Source of the DNA: Streptomyces sp. KMM 9044 | GTDB lineage: Bacteria > Actinomycetota > Actinomycetes > Streptomycetales > Streptomycetaceae | Length of the DNA stretch: 64,000 nucleotides | Assembly: GCF_024701375.2 (NCBI RefSeq) | Contig: NZ_CP113910.1 | Coordinates: 3,100,001 to 3,164,000, forward strand | Reading direction: 5' to 3' | Shown: positions 55,504 to 64,000 of the stretch, in pieces | How the letters are laid out: each line of letters opens with the position of its first letter | How positions within the stretch are numbered: the first letter of the stretch is position 1 | Made by a program: the position numbers and the translations under genes | The notes under the pieces: model-generated | The model's input: only the letters and a program-made list of their open reading frames with translations | Told to the model about the DNA's origin: nothing | Database searches by the model: none

Positions 55504-55839
55504 ATGCTGATCGCCCGCTCCGCCGCGCTGTTCGTCCTCGCCGCGATCCTGGAGATCGGGGGCGCCTGGCTGGTCTGGCAGGGCGTACGGGACAACCGCG
55601 GCTGGATGTGGGCGGCCGGCGGCGTCCTCGCCCTCGGCGCCTACGGGTTCGTCGCGACCTTCCAGCCCGACGCGCACTTCGGCCGCGTCCTCGCCGCGTA
55701 CGGGGGGATCTTCGTCGCCGGTTCGCTCCTGTGGGGCGCGGTCGCCGACGGTTACCGCCCGGACCGCTGGGACATCACGGGCGCGCTGGTCTGCCTGGCC
55801 GGGATGGCCGTGATCATGTGGGCCCCGCGCAGCGGCTGA
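55504..55839 (+). CDS. YnfA/UPF0060 small membrane protein
   Basis: 111 aa, four helices. Family features: [18 protein letters not shown] (helix 1 with Glu), [35 protein letters not shown], and [27 protein letters not shown]0060 is related to small multidrug resistance proteins; transport substrate unknown. ATG 55504. Confidence 0.93.
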   Translation: MLIARSAALFVLAAILEIGGAWLVWQGVRDNRGWMWAAGGVLALGAYGFVATFQPDAHFGRVLAAYGGIFVAGSLLWGAVADGYRPDRWDITGALVCLAGMAVIMWAPRSG

Positions 55840-55967
55840 CAGGCCGGGCGGACGAGGCACCCGCCCACGGCCGCCCGGGGCCGGTCCCCGGGCGGGCGAG
55901 AGGGCCCGGGCGGCCCCGCATATCCTGACCTGGCCCGGTACCGCAGTCGCCCGTATGGAGGAGCCCC

Positions 55968-56744
55968 ATGGCCGCCGCACCACCGTCCGCAGCGTCGCGC
56001 ATCGCCGTCGTCACCGGCGCGAGCAGCGGGATCGGGGCCGCCACGGCACGCGGGCTCGCCGAGGCCGGTTACCGCGTCGTCCTCACCGCCCGCCGCAAGG
56101 ACCGGATCGAGGCGCTCGCCGGGGAACTGAACACGGCGGGCCACGCGGCGACCGCGTACCCGCTCGACGTCACCGACCGCGCGGCCGTCGACGAGTTCGC
56201 CACCGCGTTCAAGAGCATCGGCGTCCTGGTCAACAACGCCGGCGGGGCGCTGGGCGCCGACCCGGTCGCGACCGGCGACCCCGAGGACTGGCGCCGGATG
56301 TACGAGACGAACGTCATCGGCACCCTGCACCTCACCCAGGCCCTGCTGCCCAGGCTGGAGGCGAGCGGTGACGGCACGGTCGTCGTCGTGTCCTCGACGG
56401 CCGGGCACGCCACCTACGAGGGCGGCGCCGGCTATGCCGCCGCCAAGCACGGCGCCCACGTCCTCGCCGAGACCCTGCGCCTCGAGATCGTCGGCCGGCC
56501 CGTCCGCGTCATCGAGATCGCGCCCGGCATGGTGAAGACCGACGAGTTCGCCCTCACCCGTTTCGGCGGCGACGGGGCGAAGGCCGCCAAGGTGTACGAG
56601 GGCGTCGCCGAGCCCCTCACCGCGACGGACGTCGCCGACACCATCACCTGGGCGGTGACCCGCCCGAGCCACGTCAACATCGACCTGCTGGTGGTCCGCC
56701 CCCGCGCCCAGGCGTCGAACAGCAAGGTCCACCGGGAGCACTGA
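55968..56744 (+). CDS. Short-chain dehydrogenase/reductase (SDR)
   Basis: 258 aa. Cofactor loop VTGASSGIGAATARGL, NNAGG, catalytic Ser in VVVVSSTAGH and YAAAKHGAHVLAETLRLE for Tyr-x3-Lys, then the EIAPGMVKTDEFALTRF lid. Classical NADP-type SDR similar to YdfG-like dehydrogenases of 3-hydroxy acids. ATG 55968 after GGAGGAG. Confidence 0.93.
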   Translation: MAAAPPSAASRIAVVTGASSGIGAATARGLAEAGYRVVLTARRKDRIEALAGELNTAGHAATAYPLDVTDRAAVDEFATAFKSIGVLVNNAGGALGADPVATGDPEDWRRMYETNVIGTLHLTQALLPRLEASGDGTVVVVSSTAGHATYEGGAGYAAAKHGAHVLAETLRLEIVGRPVRVIEIAPGMVKTDEFALTRFGGDGAKAAKVYEGVAEPLTATDVADTITWAVTRPSHVNIDLLVVRPRAQASNSKVHREH

Positions 56745-56748
56745 CGCC

Positions 56749-56776
56749 CGGATCCGGGCGGATCCGCCCGGATCCG
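56749..56776. terminator. 28-bp perfect palindrome between converging genes
   Basis: 56749-56776 is its own reverse complement and contains three GGATCC sites. It starts 5 bp after the SDR stop and ends just before the stop of the RtcB stub, so it can act as terminator on both strands. Confidence 0.7.
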
Positions 56777-56777
56777 C

Positions 56778-56897
56778 TCAACCCTTCACGCAGACGACCT
56801 GCTTCAGCAACTGCTGGAGGGCGACCTCCTCCACCGACGCCGGGTCCGTCCACATCCGGATCGGCACCTTCGCGCCCGGCAATTCCACGTACGACAT
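56778..56897 (-). pseudogene. RtcB RNA ligase N-terminal stub
   Basis: The 39 codons begin MSYVELPGAKVPIRMWTDPASVEEVALQQL, which is the N-terminus of RtcB tRNA/RNA-splicing ligases, then end LLKQVVCVKG and stop. Nothing of the metal-binding core (DVHxGKG, VGVDIGCG) is found downstream. A good ribosome binding site (GAAGGGGG) remains, so the stub may still be translated. Confidence 0.72.
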
Positions 56898-57110
56898 GTT
56901 TCCCCCTTCCCCCGAAAAGCAACAGAAGCACGAAAGCGCAAAAACCGTCGCCAGGGTCGACGAAAGGGACTTCGGACCGGCGTTCACGGCGGTACGTGCG
57001 ATACACATTGTCTGCCGGGGGTGACCCCGTGCGGCAAACGATTAACCAGCGGGGACGCTGGTAGACCCAGCGGGCCGAGGCCCGCGCCCACCGTCGAGAG
57101 GAGCCCGGCC

Positions 57111-58013
57111 GTGCAGCGGAGGGCCTACGTACCCGGCGCCGCCGCGCTCCTCGCGGCCCTGCTGGCCGGATGCACCGGCAGTTCGGGCGACGGGAGCCAG
57201 TCGGACAACTCCAACCCCGGCAGCGCCGGTACGGCGTCGCAGGCGGCCCAACCCGGCAGGTACACCACGCTTCCGGAGCCCTGCGGCGTGGTCGGCACCG
57301 AGACGCTCGACCAACTCCTGCCCGGCATCGGGGAGATGGTCGACGAGGCCCAGCGGACGAAGGCGTACGAGGGGGAGCCGACGCTCACCTACGACACGGA
57401 CCGCAAGGTGGGCTGCGGCTGGAAGGTGGAGTCCGCCGAGGCGACCAACCGCCTGGTGATCGACCTCGAGCGGGTCGTCTCCTACGACAACGCCGTCAGC
57501 GACGACAGCCAGGCAGGGGAGCTCTTCGCGACGAAGCAGGACGCGGCCGACCTTCCGGAGCCGACGGCCACCGAGCCCGGTTCCGCAGACACGGACGACG
57601 GCGCCGACGAGGAGGACGGCAGCGCGTCCGCCGATCCGGACGCGTCCGGGTCCCCTTCGACCGACGCCTCCGACTCCCCTGATTCCTCCGGTTCTTCGGA
57701 TTCCGGCTCCCTGGCGTCCACCGGGACGTCCGCGACCTCCGGCCCCGCGTCGCCGGCCGTCCCGCCCGCCGATCTCCAGCCCCGTGTCCTGGACGGATTC
57801 GGCGACGAGGCCTTCATCGACGACGAACTGGGCAGCTCCGGATCGACCGTCAAGCAGCGCACGGTGACTGTGGCGTTCCGCACGTCCAACGTGATCGTGA
57901 CGATCGAGTACGCGGAGCAGCCGACGTCCGTCGGCGCTGTCCCGGACAGCAAGGAAATGCAGGACAGGGCGCGGAAACTGGCGTCCCTGCTGGCCGATTC
58001 GCTGGGCGGCTGA
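57111..58013 (+). CDS. DUF3558-like lipoprotein
   Basis: 300 aa. Lipobox LLAALLAGCTG after an Arg-containing N-region. The mature protein carries LPEPCGVVGTETLDQLLPG and VGCGWKVESAEATNRLVIDLERV (paired cysteines as in DUF3558) and ends with FGDEAFIDDEL and VIVTIEYAEQ. A long Asp/Ser/Pro/Thr linker (57560-57750) sits in the middle. GTG 57111 after AGAGGAG. Confidence 0.83.
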   Translation: MQRRAYVPGAAALLAALLAGCTGSSGDGSQSDNSNPGSAGTASQAAQPGRYTTLPEPCGVVGTETLDQLLPGIGEMVDEAQRTKAYEGEPTLTYDTDRKVGCGWKVESAEATNRLVIDLERVVSYDNAVSDDSQAGELFATKQDAADLPEPTATEPGSADTDDGADEEDGSASADPDASGSPSTDASDSPDSSGSSDSGSLASTGTSATSGPASPAVPPADLQPRVLDGFGDEAFIDDELGSSGSTVKQRTVTVAFRTSNVIVTIEYAEQPTSVGAVPDSKEMQDRARKLASLLADSLGG

Positions 58014-58132
58014 GCCTCGCACACGCCTCCTTCACTGCCCTGCGCGAAGCATCCGGAGGAAGACCACACGGATGACTCACCGCGTACCGTGACCCCTCGG
58101 CCCCCGTTTTGACCGCAGGGAACTCAAGCGTC

Positions 58133-58936
58133 ATGAGCGAAGGAACCATGCAACGACGAGCACAGCGAGCGAAGCGCCTCCACCGCGTCCTTGTCGGCGC
58201 GACGGCCGTCCCGGCGATGCTGATCGTCGCGGGCTGCTCCTCGGACTCCGGCTCCGACGACGGCAAGGACAAGGCTTCCGCCGGCTCGGCGTCGGCGCCC
58301 GCGAGCCCGTCCCCGACGGTGCGGGCGGCGGTGTACAAGGACCTGCCGGACGCGTGCGACGTCCTGTCCGAGAAGACCCTGGACGACCTCGTCCCGAAGG
58401 CGAAGTCGGGCAAGGAGAGCCAGTCCGACGACATCTCGACGCGGGCCGGCTGCTCCTGGGACAGCCTCGCCAACAACGGGGTGGACGGTTCGCAGTTCCG
58501 CTGGCTGAGCGTGTCGATGCTGCGCTTCGAGTCGGACACCACGCGTGGCGCGGGCGACGAACTGGCCAAGGAGTACTACGACAAGCAGGTCGAGGACGTC
58601 CAGGCCGCCGAGGATGCCAAGGACACGAAGGCGGAGCCGGTCACGGGCACCGGCGACGAGGCGACGGCCGTGCGCTACGACCTGAAGAAGAAGGAAGGAA
58701 CCTTCAAGCAGCAGACGGTCGTGACCCGCGTCGAGAACGTGGTCGTCATCCTCGACTACAACGGGGCGGGGCTCGCCGGCGACAGGACGCCGAGCGCCGA
58801 CGACCTGATGAAGGACGCGCAGAAAGCGGCGAAGGAGGCGGTGACGACCGTGACCGGGTCCAAGGCCGGCAAGGACGACGGCGGGAGCGCCTCGCCGTCG
58901 AAGGCGGCGCCCTCCCCGGCACCGTCCAAGGACTGA
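58133..58936 (+). CDS. DUF3558-like lipoprotein (second)
   Basis: 267 aa. Lipobox MLIVAGCSS; DLPDACDVLSEKTLDDLVPKAKSG and AGCSWDSLANNG match the first lipoprotein's cysteine pattern, and GTGDEATAVRYD...VVTRVENVVVILDYNG matches its C-terminal half. Ala/Pro/Ser-rich tail. Start ATG 58133; ATG 58148 is possible. A tandem paralogue of the preceding gene, 119 bp apart. Confidence 0.83.
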   Translation: MSEGTMQRRAQRAKRLHRVLVGATAVPAMLIVAGCSSDSGSDDGKDKASAGSASAPASPSPTVRAAVYKDLPDACDVLSEKTLDDLVPKAKSGKESQSDDISTRAGCSWDSLANNGVDGSQFRWLSVSMLRFESDTTRGAGDELAKEYYDKQVEDVQAAEDAKDTKAEPVTGTGDEATAVRYDLKKKEGTFKQQTVVTRVENVVVILDYNGAGLAGDRTPSADDLMKDAQKAAKEAVTTVTGSKAGKDDGGSASPSKAAPSPAPSKD

Positions 58937-59064
58937 GGCCGGGCGGCCACGGCGACGTGCACGAGGACGCGGGGTGAAGCTCCGATACGGAACCGGCCAC
59001 TCGTTCTCCGCACACATGTGCCACTCTGTTGCCCGCAACAACGCGCTCGAGGAGGGGAGTACGG

Positions 59065-60519
59065 GTGGCAGCGCCCATTCAGCTGACACGGACGCACCGG
59101 ATTCTCATCGGCGTGGTCGTCGCCGGAGCCGTGGTCATCGCCGGCATCGGCTTCGCGGGGTCGTACGCGGCCGTCCGTGAACTGGCCCTGCAGAAGGGTT
59201 TCGGCAACTTCAGCTACGTGTTCCCGATCGGTATCGACGCGGGCATCTGCGTCCTGCTGGCCCTGGATCTGCTGCTGACCTGGATCCGCATCCCCTTCCC
59301 GCTGCTGCGTCAGACGGCGTGGCTGCTGACGGCGGCGACGATCGCCTTCAACGGCGCGGCGGCCTGGCCGGATCCGCTCGGCGTGGGCATGCACAGCGTG
59401 ATCCCCATCCTGTTCGTGGTGTCCGTGGAGGCGGCCCGGCACGCGGTCGGCCGGATCGCCGACATCACCGCGGACAAGCACATGGAGGGCGTCCGCCTCA
59501 CCCGGTGGCTGCTCTCGCCGATACCCACGTTCCTGCTGTGGCGGCGGATGAAGCTGTGGGAACTGCGTTCCTACGACCAGGTCATCAAGCTGGAGCAGGA
59601 ACGTCTCGTCTACCAGGCCCGCATGCGCTCCCGCTTCGGCCGGAGCTGGCGCCGCAAGGCCCCGGTGGAGTCCCTGATGCCGCTGCGCCTGGCCAAGTTC
59701 GGCGTCCCCCTCGCCGAGACGGCCCCGGCGGGTCTGGCGGCGGCCGGCATCGAACCGGCGCTGATCCCGCCGGCCCCCGAGCCCCGGGGCGGCGTGGACG
59801 GTCCGGCCGCCGGAGCACCGGCGCTCCCCCTGCAGAAGGCGGCGCCGTCCGCCGAGCAGCGCCCCGAGCTGACGGGCGGCCCCGGTCGCCTCGACGCCTT
59901 CGGTGACGAGGGCGACGGCGGCGCGTACGACGAGACCCACCCCGACGCGCAGGCCTCCCAGGCCTTCCTCGGCCCCCGCGACGCCCGCGACGCCCGCCGC
60001 CCCCGCGATGTCCCGGACGCGGAGGCCGTGTCCCCGCACGAGCAGCAGCCGGCCGACCCGGACCAGAACCTGTGGCTGCAGGCCCGGGACCCGCAGTCCG
60101 TCGAGTACCACGGCGGCTACGACCCCACCTACGACCCCGCCGACGACCCGCAGTACGCCGCGTGGGTGGCGGAGCAGGAGCGGGCCGACCAGTACCGCGG
60201 GCAGTTCGAGGAGGCGCCTCCGGTACGGGAGCCGTCCCCGGAGGACACCGGCACCTTCCCCATCCCGGTGGGCCCCGGCCGCACCCGTGAGCTGGGCGAG
60301 GGCGGCGGCCCTCCGGAGCCCCCGGCCCCGGACGACGACAGCTACTACCAGGTCTTCAAGCAGTCGATAAGCGGCAGCGGCTATCCGACGCCGCGCGAGT
60401 TCGGCGACAACGTCCGCGCGACATACGGCCACTCCCTGCTGGACGCCGAGGCCAAGCGCATGGTCCTCGACTTCCAGAACCGCCACTCCGCCGAGTTGGA
60501 GGAAGACCACATCGCGTGA
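59065..60519 (+). CDS. DUF2637 membrane protein
   Basis: 484 aa. The N-terminal 130 residues hold four helices (ILIGVVVAGAVVIAGIGFAGSYAAV, FPIGIDAGICVLLALDLLLTW, TAWLLTAATIAFNGAAAW, VIPILFVVSVEAARHAV) typical of DUF2637. A coiled and then disordered cytoplasmic part follows, rich in Pro, Asp and Glu, with a conserved C-terminus YPTPREFGDNVRATYGHSLLDAEAKRMVLDFQNRH that looks like a DNA-binding or docking motif. GTG 59065 after GGAGGGG. Confidence 0.85.
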   Translation: MAAPIQLTRTHRILIGVVVAGAVVIAGIGFAGSYAAVRELALQKGFGNFSYVFPIGIDAGICVLLALDLLLTWIRIPFPLLRQTAWLLTAATIAFNGAAAWPDPLGVGMHSVIPILFVVSVEAARHAVGRIADITADKHMEGVRLTRWLLSPIPTFLLWRRMKLWELRSYDQVIKLEQERLVYQARMRSRFGRSWRRKAPVESLMPLRLAKFGVPLAETAPAGLAAAGIEPALIPPAPEPRGGVDGPAAGAPALPLQKAAPSAEQRPELTGGPGRLDAFGDEGDGGAYDETHPDAQASQAFLGPRDARDARRPRDVPDAEAVSPHEQQPADPDQNLWLQARDPQSVEYHGGYDPTYDPADDPQYAAWVAEQERADQYRGQFEEAPPVREPSPEDTGTFPIPVGPGRTRELGEGGGPPEPPAPDDDSYYQVFKQSISGSGYPTPREFGDNVRATYGHSLLDAEAKRMVLDFQNRHSAELEEDHIA

Positions 60520-60549
60520 CCCGCACCACGCAGAGGTACCCATACGTAT

Positions 60550-60603
60550 CGCACACGAGGAGGGGGCGTCCGGTGTCCGCCGGGCGCCCCCTCCTCGTGT
60601 GCG
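60550..60603. terminator. Bidirectional terminator between the DUF2637 gene and lysS
   Basis: A perfect 19-bp stem (60550-60568 with 60585-60603) and a 16-nt loop lie between two converging genes, 12 bp before the lysS stop. Confidence 0.9.
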
Positions 60604-60615
60604 GCGGTACCTCGC

Positions 60616-62346
60616 TCAGTCCCCGAGCAGCAGCCGCACCCGCTCCTGCCCCACCGCGAGCAGCAGGGTGGGAAGACGCGGACCCGTGTCCCGCCCGACC
60701 ATCAGGTGGTAGAGCAGCGCGAAGAACGACCGCTGCGCGGCCTTGATCTCCGCGGGCAGTTCCTTGGGCGTGGCGTCGGCGGGGAAGCCGGCCTGGACCT
60801 TGGGGACACCGTAGACATGGTGGGTGAGCCCGTCCAGGGACCAGTGGTCGGCGAGTCCGTCGAGCAGCAGCCGCAGGGACTGGCGGCCCTGCTCGTCGAG
60901 GGACTTCAGCAGCATCTCGTCCGGCTCCGTACGCACGATGGTGCGCTGGTCGGCCGGGACGTGGAGGGTGATCCACGCCTCGGCCTTGTCGTAGCGGGGC
61001 CGGGCCTCGTCGAGCGAGGCGAGCGGGTGGGCGGGGTCGAAGTCGCTGAGGATGCGCAGCGCCTGGTCCGTGTGCCCGCCGGTGATGTCGGCGACGGAGG
61101 CGAGGGTGCGGTACGGCAGCGGCCGGGGCGTCATGGGCAGCGCGCCACTCGCCGTGCCCACCGCGCGGGAGTGCGCGGCGATGTCGCCGGGCAGGGCGGT
61201 ACCCTCGGTGACCTTGGCGTCGAGCCGGTCCCACTCGTCGTAGAGGCGCTGGATCTCCTGGTCGAAGGCGACCTTGAAGGACTGGTTGGGGCGGCGGCGT
61301 GCGTACAGCCAGCGCAGCAGCTGGGGTTCCATGATCTTCAGCGCGTCGGCGGGCGTGGGGACGCCGCCGCGTGAGGACGACATCTTGGCCATGCCGCTGA
61401 TGCCGACGAAGGCGTACATGGGGCCGATCGGCTGCTTGCCGCCGAAGATGCCGACGATCTGCCCGCCGACCTGGAACGACGACCCGGGCGAGGAGTGGTC
61501 GACCCCGCTCGGCTCGAAGATCACGCCCTCGTACGCCCAGCGCATCGGCCAGTCGACCTTCCAGACCAGCTTGCCGCGGTTGAACTCGCCCAGCCGGACC
61601 GTCTCGCAGAAGCCGCAGGCGGTGCAGGCGTAGGTCAGCTCGGTGCTGTCGTCGTCGTACGAGGTGACGGTGGTGAGGTCCTTCTCGCAGTTGCCGCAGT
61701 ACGGCTTGTACGGGAAGTAGCCGGCGGAGCCGGTGCTGCCGTCGTCCTCGGCGGCGGCGCCGGAGCCCTCCGCCGCCTCCAGCTCGGCCTCGTCGACCGC
61801 CTTCTGCTGCTGCTTCGCCGGGGCCTTCCTGGTGCGGTACTGGCCGAGGATCGCGTCGATGTCGCCGCGGTGCCTGATGGCGTGCAGGATCTGCTCGCGG
61901 TAGGCACCGGAGGTGTACTGCTCCGTCTGGCTGATGCCGTCGAACTCCACGCCCAGCTCGGCGAGCGACTCGGCCATGGCTGCCTTGAAGTGCTCGGCCC
62001 AGGTCGGGTACGGGGAGCCCTTGGGAGCCGGGACCGAGGTGAGCGGCTTGCCGATGTGCTCGGCCCACGTCTCGTCGACGCCCTCGACACCGGCCGGGAC
62101 CTTGCGGTACCGGTCGTAGTCGTCCCAGGAGATCAGGTGTCGGACCCGGTGGCCGCGGCGGCGGATCTCGTCGGCGACCAGGTGCGGGGTCATGACCTCG
62201 CGGAGGTTGCCCAGGTGGATGGGGCCCGACGGGGACAGTCCGGACGCGACGACCACAGGTTTGCCCGGGGCCCGACGCTCCGACTCCTCGATGACCTCGT
62301 CCGCGAAACGGGAGACCCAGTCGGTGGTCTCGGTGCTCTGAGCCAC
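60616..62346 (-). CDS. lysS: Class I lysyl-tRNA synthetase
   Basis: 576 aa. Charges tRNA-Lys. HIGH-type motif in [15 protein letters not shown] (residues 38-52), KMSKS-type motif in [13 protein letters not shown] and zinc-type pairs YCGNCEKD and YACTACGFC mark it as the archaeal-like class I enzyme, found in some actinomycetes instead of the class II form. I start at GTG 62346 because GAAGGA lies 10 nt upstream; a GTG nine bases earlier is too close to that site. Divergent from argS. Confidence 0.95.
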   Translation of the reverse strand: MAQSTETTDWVSRFADEVIEESERRAPGKPVVVASGLSPSGPIHLGNLREVMTPHLVADEIRRRGHRVRHLISWDDYDRYRKVPAGVEGVDETWAEHIGKPLTSVPAPKGSPYPTWAEHFKAAMAESLAELGVEFDGISQTEQYTSGAYREQILHAIRHRGDIDAILGQYRTRKAPAKQQQKAVDEAELEAAEGSGAAAEDDGSTGSAGYFPYKPYCGNCEKDLTTVTSYDDDSTELTYACTACGFCETVRLGEFNRGKLVWKVDWPMRWAYEGVIFEPSGVDHSSPGSSFQVGGQIVGIFGGKQPIGPMYAFVGISGMAKMSSSRGGVPTPADALKIMEPQLLRWLYARRRPNQSFKVAFDQEIQRLYDEWDRLDAKVTEGTALPGDIAAHSRAVGTASGALPMTPRPLPYRTLASVADITGGHTDQALRILSDFDPAHPLASLDEARPRYDKAEAWITLHVPADQRTIVRTEPDEMLLKSLDEQGRQSLRLLLDGLADHWSLDGLTHHVYGVPKVQAGFPADATPKELPAEIKAAQRSFFALLYHLMVGRDTGPRLPTLLLAVGQERVRLLLGD

Positions 62347-62507
62347 GATCGGCACGTCCTTCTTTCTGCTCGGGCAGCCGGTACGGTCGCACGGCTGACC
62401 TCTCCATTCTCCCAGCCCGGACCGCATCCGCGAAAACCGCTTCTCACCGCGTGGGATACTCGGTTTCCGTAGCACTCCCACAACCCGAGCAGAACGGCAG
62501 CCACTCC

Positions 62508-64000
62508 ATGGCCTCGGTCACGTCCCTCAGCGACTCCGTCCAGCAGCATCTCGCGTCCGCGCTCTCGGCCGTCCGGCCCGAGGCCGCCGGCGCGGACCCG
62601 CTGCTGCGCCGAAGCGACCGGGCGGACTACCAGGCCAACGGCATCCTGGCGCTGGCCAAGAAGGCGAAGGCGAACCCGCGGGAGCTGGCCGCCGAGGTCG
62701 TCGCGCACGTCGTCACCGGTGACGAGCTGATCAAGGACGTCGAGGTCTCCGGACCCGGCTTCCTCAACCTCACGATCGCGGACCGGGCGATCACCGCGAA
62801 CCTCGCCGCGCGGTACGCGGACCCCGAGCGCCTCGGCGTGCCGGTGGTCCCGGACCCCGGCACCACGGTGATCGACTACGCCCAGCCGAACGTGGCGAAG
62901 GAGATGCACGTCGGCCACCTGCGGTCCGCCGTGATCGGCGACTCCGTCGTCCAGCTCCTGGAGTTCACCGGGGAGAACGTGGTGCGCCGCCACCACATCG
63001 GCGACTGGGGAACCCAGTTCGGCATGCTCATCCAGTACCTGGACGAGCACCCGCACGAGTTGGACCACAAGGACGCCGAGAGCCTCCAGGCCTCCGGTCA
63101 GGAGGCGATGTCCAACCTGGACCGCCTCTACAAGACCGCGCGGAAGCTGTTCGACTCCGACGAGGAGTTCAAGACGCGCTCCCGGCGCCGGGTGGTCGAC
63201 CTCCAGGCGGGCGATCCGCAGACGCTCGCCATCTGGCAGAAGTTCGTCGACGAGTCGAAGATCTACTTCTTCTCCGTCTTCGACAAGCTGGACATGGAGA
63301 TCCAGGACGCGGACATCGTCGGCGAGTCCGGCTACAACGACATGCTCGCCGAGACCTGCCGCCTGCTGGAGGAGTCGGGCGTCGCGGTCCGCTCCGAGGG
63401 CGCGCTGTGCGTGTTCTTCGAGGACGTCCTGGGCCCGGACGGCAAGCAGGTCCCGCTGATCGTGCAGAAGTCGGACGGCGGCTACGGCTACGCGGCGACC
63501 GACCTGTCGGCGATCCGCGACCGTGTCTTCCACCTGAAGGCCGACACCCTGCTGTACGTGGTGGACGCCCGGCAGGCGCTGCACTTCAAGATGGTCTTCG
63601 AGACCGCGCGCCGGGCCGGCTGGCTCGGGGACGGTGTGACGGCGCTCCAGCTGGCGTTCGGCACGATCCTCGGCAAGGACGGCAAGCCGTTCAAGACCCG
63701 CGAGGGCGAGACGGTGAAGCTGGTCGACCTGCTGGACGAGGCGATCGACCGCGCCTCGGCGGTGGTCCGGGAGAAGGCACAGGACCTGTCCGGGGAGGAG
63801 ATCGCCGAGCGGGGCACCCAGGTGGGCGTCGGCGCGGTGAAGTACGCGGACCTGTCGACGTCGGCGAACCGGGACTACAAGTTCGACCTCGACCAGATGG
63901 TCTCGCTGAACGGCGACACGTCGGTGTACCTCCAGTACGCCTACGCCCGCATCCAGTCGATCCTGCGCAAGGCCCCCGAGGGCGTACACCCGTCGGCGCA
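62508..64000 (+). CDS. argS: Arginyl-tRNA synthetase, truncated by the window end
   Basis: The first 497 codons are present and open to the last base. Charges tRNA-Arg. N-terminal Add-1 domain ([24 protein letters not shown]), HIGH motif in [18 protein letters not shown], then [50 protein letters not shown] and [16 protein letters not shown]. Upstream 62347-62507 is the shared lysS-argS promoter region, with GATACT at 62455-62460 as possible -10. Confidence 0.96.
   Translation, partial: MASVTSLSDSVQQHLASALSAVRPEAAGADPLLRRSDRADYQANGILALAKKAKANPRELAAEVVAHVVTGDELIKDVEVSGPGFLNLTIADRAITANLAARYADPERLGVPVVPDPGTTVIDYAQPNVAKEMHVGHLRSAVIGDSVVQLLEFTGENVVRRHHIGDWGTQFGMLIQYLDEHPHELDHKDAESLQASGQEAMSNLDRLYKTARKLFDSDEEFKTRSRRRVVDLQAGDPQTLAIWQKFVDESKIYFFSVFDKLDMEIQDADIVGESGYNDMLAETCRLLEESGVAVRSEGALCVFFEDVLGPDGKQVPLIVQKSDGGYGYAATDLSAIRDRVFHLKADTLLYVVDARQALHFKMVFETARRAGWLGDGVTALQLAFGTILGKDGKPFKTREGETVKLVDLLDEAIDRASAVVREKAQDLSGEEIAERGTQVGVGAVKYADLSTSANRDYKFDLDQMVSLNGDTSVYLQYAYARIQSILRKAPEGVHPSA

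Noticed and set aside
62190..63989. A 599-residue minus-strand frame over argS
   Set aside because: The plus strand encodes clear arginyl-tRNA synthetase motifs over the whole stretch; the minus frame is its shadow and only meets lysS at its end.

Overview
The window is chromosomal DNA from a Streptomyces-type actinomycete. Evidence for this is the very high GC content, many GTG starts, GTGA/ATGA stop-start overlaps, the futalosine-route menaquinone genes, a class I lysyl-tRNA synthetase beside argS, System II cytochrome c maturation genes, and family members typical of Streptomyces (DUF2637, DUF3558 lipoproteins, DUF4229, LacI and PucR regulators).

Layout. 0-7.3 kb: an intact IS982-type insertion sequence, an orphan EccC/EssC-like FtsK/SpoIIIE ATPase carrying an FHA-like domain, and a broken Ser/Thr kinase gene. 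7.3-19.4 kb: much of the futalosine menaquinone pathway (mqnA, mqnE, ubiX, mqnP, mqnL) with an Lrp regulator, a GNAT enzyme, a rhomboid protease and a small unknown protein locked into the mqnL-mqnP operon. Inside this block lies a decayed patch at 9.4-11.6 kb (FabG-like, MaoC-like and TetR genes, all broken). 19.4-28.5 kb: a broken Rpn/YhgA-like gene, then a leftward block hemL, histidine phosphatase, deacetylase lipoprotein, tlpA, ccdA, resB, ccsB. 29-41 kb: an unknown protein, then a tightly coupled leftward operon (solute-binding lipoprotein, own ABC ATPase, two permeases, Gfo/Idh oxidoreductase, DUF6807, cupin, secreted glycoside hydrolase) with two LacI regulators divergent from it. A 14-bp LacI-type operator occurs both at the operon promoter and in front of the second regulator. 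41.5-44.9 kb: a desaturase, its ferredoxin reductase and a divergent PucR regulator.

44.9-49.2 kb is a gene graveyard. It holds an IS701-type remnant, a duplicated gene tail, a frameshifted ECF sigma gene preceded by a 57-bp tandem repeat, and MFS, ABC and SpoIIE-phosphatase remnants. One intact YbdK-type ligase gene sits among them. 49.2-55.4 kb: a sigma-factor/transmembrane/CAP fusion protein, a two-component system, and an FMN reductase with an LLM flavin oxidoreductase. 55.4-64 kb: YnfA, an SDR, an RtcB stub, two DUF3558-like lipoproteins, a DUF2637 membrane protein, lysS, and a divergent argS that runs off the end.

Functionally, core respiration genes (menaquinone, haem, cytochrome c) dominate the first 28 kb and a self-contained glycan uptake and degradation operon fills the middle. 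The most original items are that operon with its private ATPase, the membrane-tethered sigma-CAP fusion, and the tandem repeat whose every unit carries an in-frame ribosome binding site and GTG start for a sigma gene. No tRNA, rRNA or CRISPR array was seen.
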